26,419 bases of DNA, taken from contig DPKG01000008.1 of NCBI GenBank assembly GCA_003542615.1, forward strand, positions 71,707 through 98,125. Reading direction: 5' to 3'. Source of the DNA: Candidatus Shapirobacteria bacterium. GTDB taxonomy: Bacteria > Patescibacteriota > Microgenomatia > UBA12405. The position numbers were made by a program, and so were the translations under genes. The notes below the pieces were generated by a model. The model searched no databases, had not been told where the DNA came from, and worked only from the letters and a program-made list of their open reading frames with translations. Positions 24,046-26,419 of the stretch are shown in pieces; the first letter of the stretch is position 1, and every line of letters starts with the position of its first letter.

Positions 24046-25755
24046 ATGAAACTGAAAAACATCCTTGTTGACGCTCTATTTATATCTGTCCTTTTCCTAG
24101 CGGCTTACTTTAGGTTTTTCAATTTAAATCAATTGCCACCCTCCCTATTTTCTGACGAAGTTGATGCTGGTTATCAAGCCCTTACCTTTAACCGCTGCCA
24201 ATCCGATTATTTTGGCCACAGTCTACCTATTCATTTTCAGTCCTATTCTGACTGGCGCACTTCACTCTATATCTACTCCATTGCCTTCAGCCAAAGGCTT
24301 ACGTACAACCCCGACCTGGCTGTCCGGCTACCTGCTGCTGTTTTTGGACTTCTTTCTTGTGTCGTATTTTACTTCATCATCAAAACAGCCACCAAAAACC
24401 GTTTTTACGCCCTTTTAGGTTTTCTGACAATTTCTCTTTCACCCTGGCTTATCCACTACAGCCGGGCTGGGTTTGAAGTTACCGGAATGATATTTTGTTT
24501 ACTACTTTCTATATTTTATTGGCTTAAATTTAACATCTATAAACAACTAAAATATTTGTATACTAGTTTAGCTTTTTTGGCCTTCACCCCTTATTTTTAT
24601 AGCACCGCCAAATTTTTAATCCCCTTTATCCTATTTGGTTTTATTTATTTTTGGCGGTCTACTCTACCCCGCATGAGACTAAAATCTTTCATAGCCGCCG
24701 TCATCTTCTTGACTGTATTGATGCTGCCTTTAGCCAAAGACACTCTTGGTGGCCAAAGCGGTTTTAGGTTTTCCTATATAAGTATCTTTTCCCAACCCAA
24801 TCTTGATAAAGAAACCAACCGTCTTCGCTATATAGATAGCCTAAAAGACCATCAGGGAGAAATCGGAGTTACCACCAGCTTCGAATCCAAACTCGCCCAT
24901 AGTCGTCCTCAGCTTGTTGTCCAAAAATTTATTACCAACTATTTATTATCATTTTCTACTGACTTTCTTTTTGTTACCGGCGACGCTAACTTACGTCAAG
25001 GATTTACTACTCATGGTTACTTCTTTGCCACTGAATTCTTTTTAATAATCATTGGCTTAGTGGTAGTTTTTTTGACCAAACGTCCGCTTGATTACTTTTT
25101 CATATTTTTATTAATAATTGGCCCAATCCCTTTTGCCTTAACCCGTGATTCTCTGTCACCCCACGCCACCCGGCTGATAGTGCTTCTACCTAGTTTTCTC
25201 TATCTAATCGTTAATGGCCAAATTTTCCTCATAGAAAAACTGAAATCCATTCGTTTTTTATTAGTCCTAGCAATTATTGTTACCATCCTCATTCAATTTA
25301 CCCAATTTTGGCACACCTACACTTATCACTATCCCCAAATTTCAGCCCGCTATTGGCATACCGGTATGAAAGAAGCCGTTTTAGAAGCAGTCAACACCAA
25401 ACGCTCCCATCTTTATTTCAGTGATAAATACGAACCATTCCTACCGTTTTATCTTTACTACACTAACTACATTCCCAAAAACCTCAGCTGCTCTCCCGCC
25501 CAAACTATTATCAAAGATAAACAAGATTTTATCTCTGGAGTAGTAACCGACAACCAAGCTCATTTTGGTATTATTGAATGGTCCAAGCTAATAAAAAATA
25601 AACAGATGCTGACTCAATCCATATTCATCATCCCTCAAAGCGAACTACTCACTGTTCAAGATGCCCTCGGATCACAATTGAACCTTAATAAGGTTTACAC
25701 CACCCCTCTTAAGTTCCAAGAACAGGAAAGTTTTATCATCTTTACTTTGCAATGA
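24046..25755 (+). CDS. GT39/PMT-like membrane glycosyltransferase (DE-DAGY paralogue group)
   Basis: 569 residues, about eleven hydrophobic helices and a soluble C-terminal tail from about residue 430. The first loop has PPSLFSDEVDAGYQALTFNR (31-50) with the acidic motif, then FGHSLPIHFQSYSDWRTSLY and AVRLPAAVFGL. SPWLIHYSRAGFEVTGM and FSTDFLFVTGDANLRQG complete a landmark set shared with the minus-strand gene at 17628 (GDEIDAGYQ, YSRAGFE, YSGDFLFRMGDVTFRHS). The two are clear paralogues in opposite orientation around the minus-strand block. The tail includes YWHTGMKEAVLEAV and SDKYEPFLPFYLYYTNY. Its probable donor is a polyprenyl-phosphate sugar. It begins 30 bases from the divergent start at 24015 and overlaps the next gene by 4 bases (ATGA). 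Confidence 0.82.
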   Translation: MKLKNILVDALFISVLFLAAYFRFFNLNQLPPSLFSDEVDAGYQALTFNRCQSDYFGHSLPIHFQSYSDWRTSLYIYSIAFSQRLTYNPDLAVRLPAAVFGLLSCVVFYFIIKTATKNRFYALLGFLTISLSPWLIHYSRAGFEVTGMIFCLLLSIFYWLKFNIYKQLKYLYTSLAFLAFTPYFYSTAKFLIPFILFGFIYFWRSTLPRMRLKSFIAAVIFLTVLMLPLAKDTLGGQSGFRFSYISIFSQPNLDKETNRLRYIDSLKDHQGEIGVTTSFESKLAHSRPQLVVQKFITNYLLSFSTDFLFVTGDANLRQGFTTHGYFFATEFFLIIIGLVVVFLTKRPLDYFFIFLLIIGPIPFALTRDSLSPHATRLIVLLPSFLYLIVNGQIFLIEKLKSIRFLLVLAIIVTILIQFTQFWHTYTYHYPQISARYWHTGMKEAVLEAVNTKRSHLYFSDKYEPFLPFYLYYTNYIPKNLSCSPAQTIIKDKQDFISGVVTDNQAHFGIIEWSKLIKNKQMLTQSIFIIPQSELLTVQDALGSQLNLNKVYTTPLKFQEQESFIIFTLQ

Positions 25756-26419
25756 AAAAATTTCTTTGGCCTCTCCTTATCATATTCATAAGTTTCTTTT
25801 CTTTTAACTCACTTTTAAGATCGGGGTACATCCCCATGCACGACGACATGCAACCTGTAAGGCTGCTACAACTTGATAAATGTCTAAAAGATGGCCAAAT
25901 TCCTTGTCGTTGGGTTCCGGATTTGGGTTATGGATATGGTTATCCTCTTTTCATTTTTTATTCACCACTCGCTTACTATGTCATGGAAATAATTCATCTT
26001 ACTGGCTTTTCTATCCTCACCTCAATAAAAATTGGTTTTATTTTTAGTTTTATCTTTTCTGGTTTAACTATGTTTCTTTTTGGCAAAGCACTTTGGGGTA
26101 AGTTGGGAGGGCTCGTTTCCAGTGCATTTTATGTTTATGCTCCATACCGTGCTGCCGATGTCTATAGTCGGGGAGCAGTAGGGGAGTTTTGGGCGCTTGG
26201 ATTTATGCCTCTAATACTTTGGGCAATTCAAAATTTTATTAAAAATTCCCCAAGTAAAAAAAATGGATTACTCCTATCATTATCCATAACCGGACTTCTC
26301 CTTACTCATAACCTAACTTTTATTGCCTTTTCTCCGGTTATTGTAGTTTGGACTCTGTTACTTTTACATTTTTATAAAAAATGGAATTATATACCAAAAT
26401 TAGTAATTTCTGTTATCCC
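25752..26419 (+). CDS. PF10131/YfhO-like membrane protein, second copy (3' truncated by window edge)
   Basis: The start ATG overlaps the previous stop and the frame stays open to the last base, so about 222 residues are visible. Residues 28-34 read PMHDDMQ, followed by KCLKDGQIPCRW and GYGYGYPLFIFYSPLAYY. These closely match the gene at 7301 (NMHDDMQ, KCLIDGQIPCRW, GFGYGYPLFNFYPPLPY). Further matches are YAPYRAADVYSRGAVGEFWA (YAPYHAVNIYVRGAMNEAWA in the other) and GLLLTHN (GLLLSHN). It is therefore a paralogue with five or more visible helices and the same presumed GT-C-like role in extracytoplasmic sugar transfer. The two copies are about 18 kb apart, each in a different operon with its own GT39-like companions. 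The C-terminal half, which would show the YYPGF domain, is outside the window. Confidence 0.75.
   Translation, partial: MKKFLWPLLIIFISFFSFNSLLRSGYIPMHDDMQPVRLLQLDKCLKDGQIPCRWVPDLGYGYGYPLFIFYSPLAYYVMEIIHLTGFSILTSIKIGFIFSFIFSGLTMFLFGKALWGKLGGLVSSAFYVYAPYRAADVYSRGAVGEFWALGFMPLILWAIQNFIKNSPSKKNGLLLSLSITGLLLTHNLTFIAFSPVIVVWTLLLLHFYKKWNYIPKLVISVI

Noticed and set aside
1..26419. CRISPR array, tRNA/rRNA genes, insertion sequences, att sites
   Set aside because: No regularly spaced repeats, no recognisable RNA genes, and no transposase or integrase-like protein were seen in reading the window.

Overview
This 26.4 kb window is AT-rich and almost fully coding. It reads like a member of the Candidate Phyla Radiation (Patescibacteria), most likely the Microgenomates side. 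That placement is an inference from gene content and style: short overlapping genes, no Shine-Dalgarno motifs, an FtsE-FtsX-M23 cluster, and many multi-spanning GT-C-type proteins. TGA serves as a normal stop codon (for example at the end of ftsX), so the recoded Gracilibacteria/Absconditabacteria are unlikely. No tRNA, rRNA, CRISPR array, transposase or phage gene was seen, and no stretch over 300 bases lacks a gene.

Layout. (1) 1-2539, plus strand: the end of ftsE, then ftsX and a secreted coiled-coil M23 peptidase, with overlapping stop/start codons. This is a cell-wall hydrolase module coupled to division. (2) 2540-2697: the largest gap. It holds a candidate 29-residue membrane microprotein on the minus strand and a promoter whose -10 box lies 7 bases before the next start codon. 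(3) 2698-7279: two tandem pairs, each a DPM1/ALG5-like GT2 (probable polyprenyl-phosphate-sugar synthase) followed by a GT39/ArnT-like membrane transferase. (4) 7301-12129: a PF10131/YfhO-like membrane protein, a Wzx-type flippase and another large GT-C-like membrane protein. (5) 12145-17649: six soluble glycosyltransferases in a row (five GT2, one GT4). (6) 17628-24015, minus strand: four GT-C-like membrane proteins in one compact operon that converges on block 5 with a 22-base overlap. (7) 24046-26419, plus strand: a further GT39-like protein, then the start of a second PF10131-like protein that runs off the window.

Taken together, 19 of the 22 larger genes look devoted to surface glycan construction. 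Cytosolic GT2/GT4 enzymes would build lipid-linked glycans, DPM1-like enzymes would charge polyprenyl phosphate with single sugars, a flippase would export lipid-linked chains, and about ten GT-C-like proteins would transfer sugars outside the membrane onto glycan, lipid or protein. Substrates cannot be read from sequence.

The most notable observations are: an M23 peptidase domain whose two halves appear in swapped (circularly permuted) order; an overlooked small membrane protein; -10 boxes 6-7 bases before start codons, implying leaderless transcripts; a GT-C-like paralogue without the N-terminal acidic loop; and a strand composition bias strong enough to change the valine content of encoded proteins.
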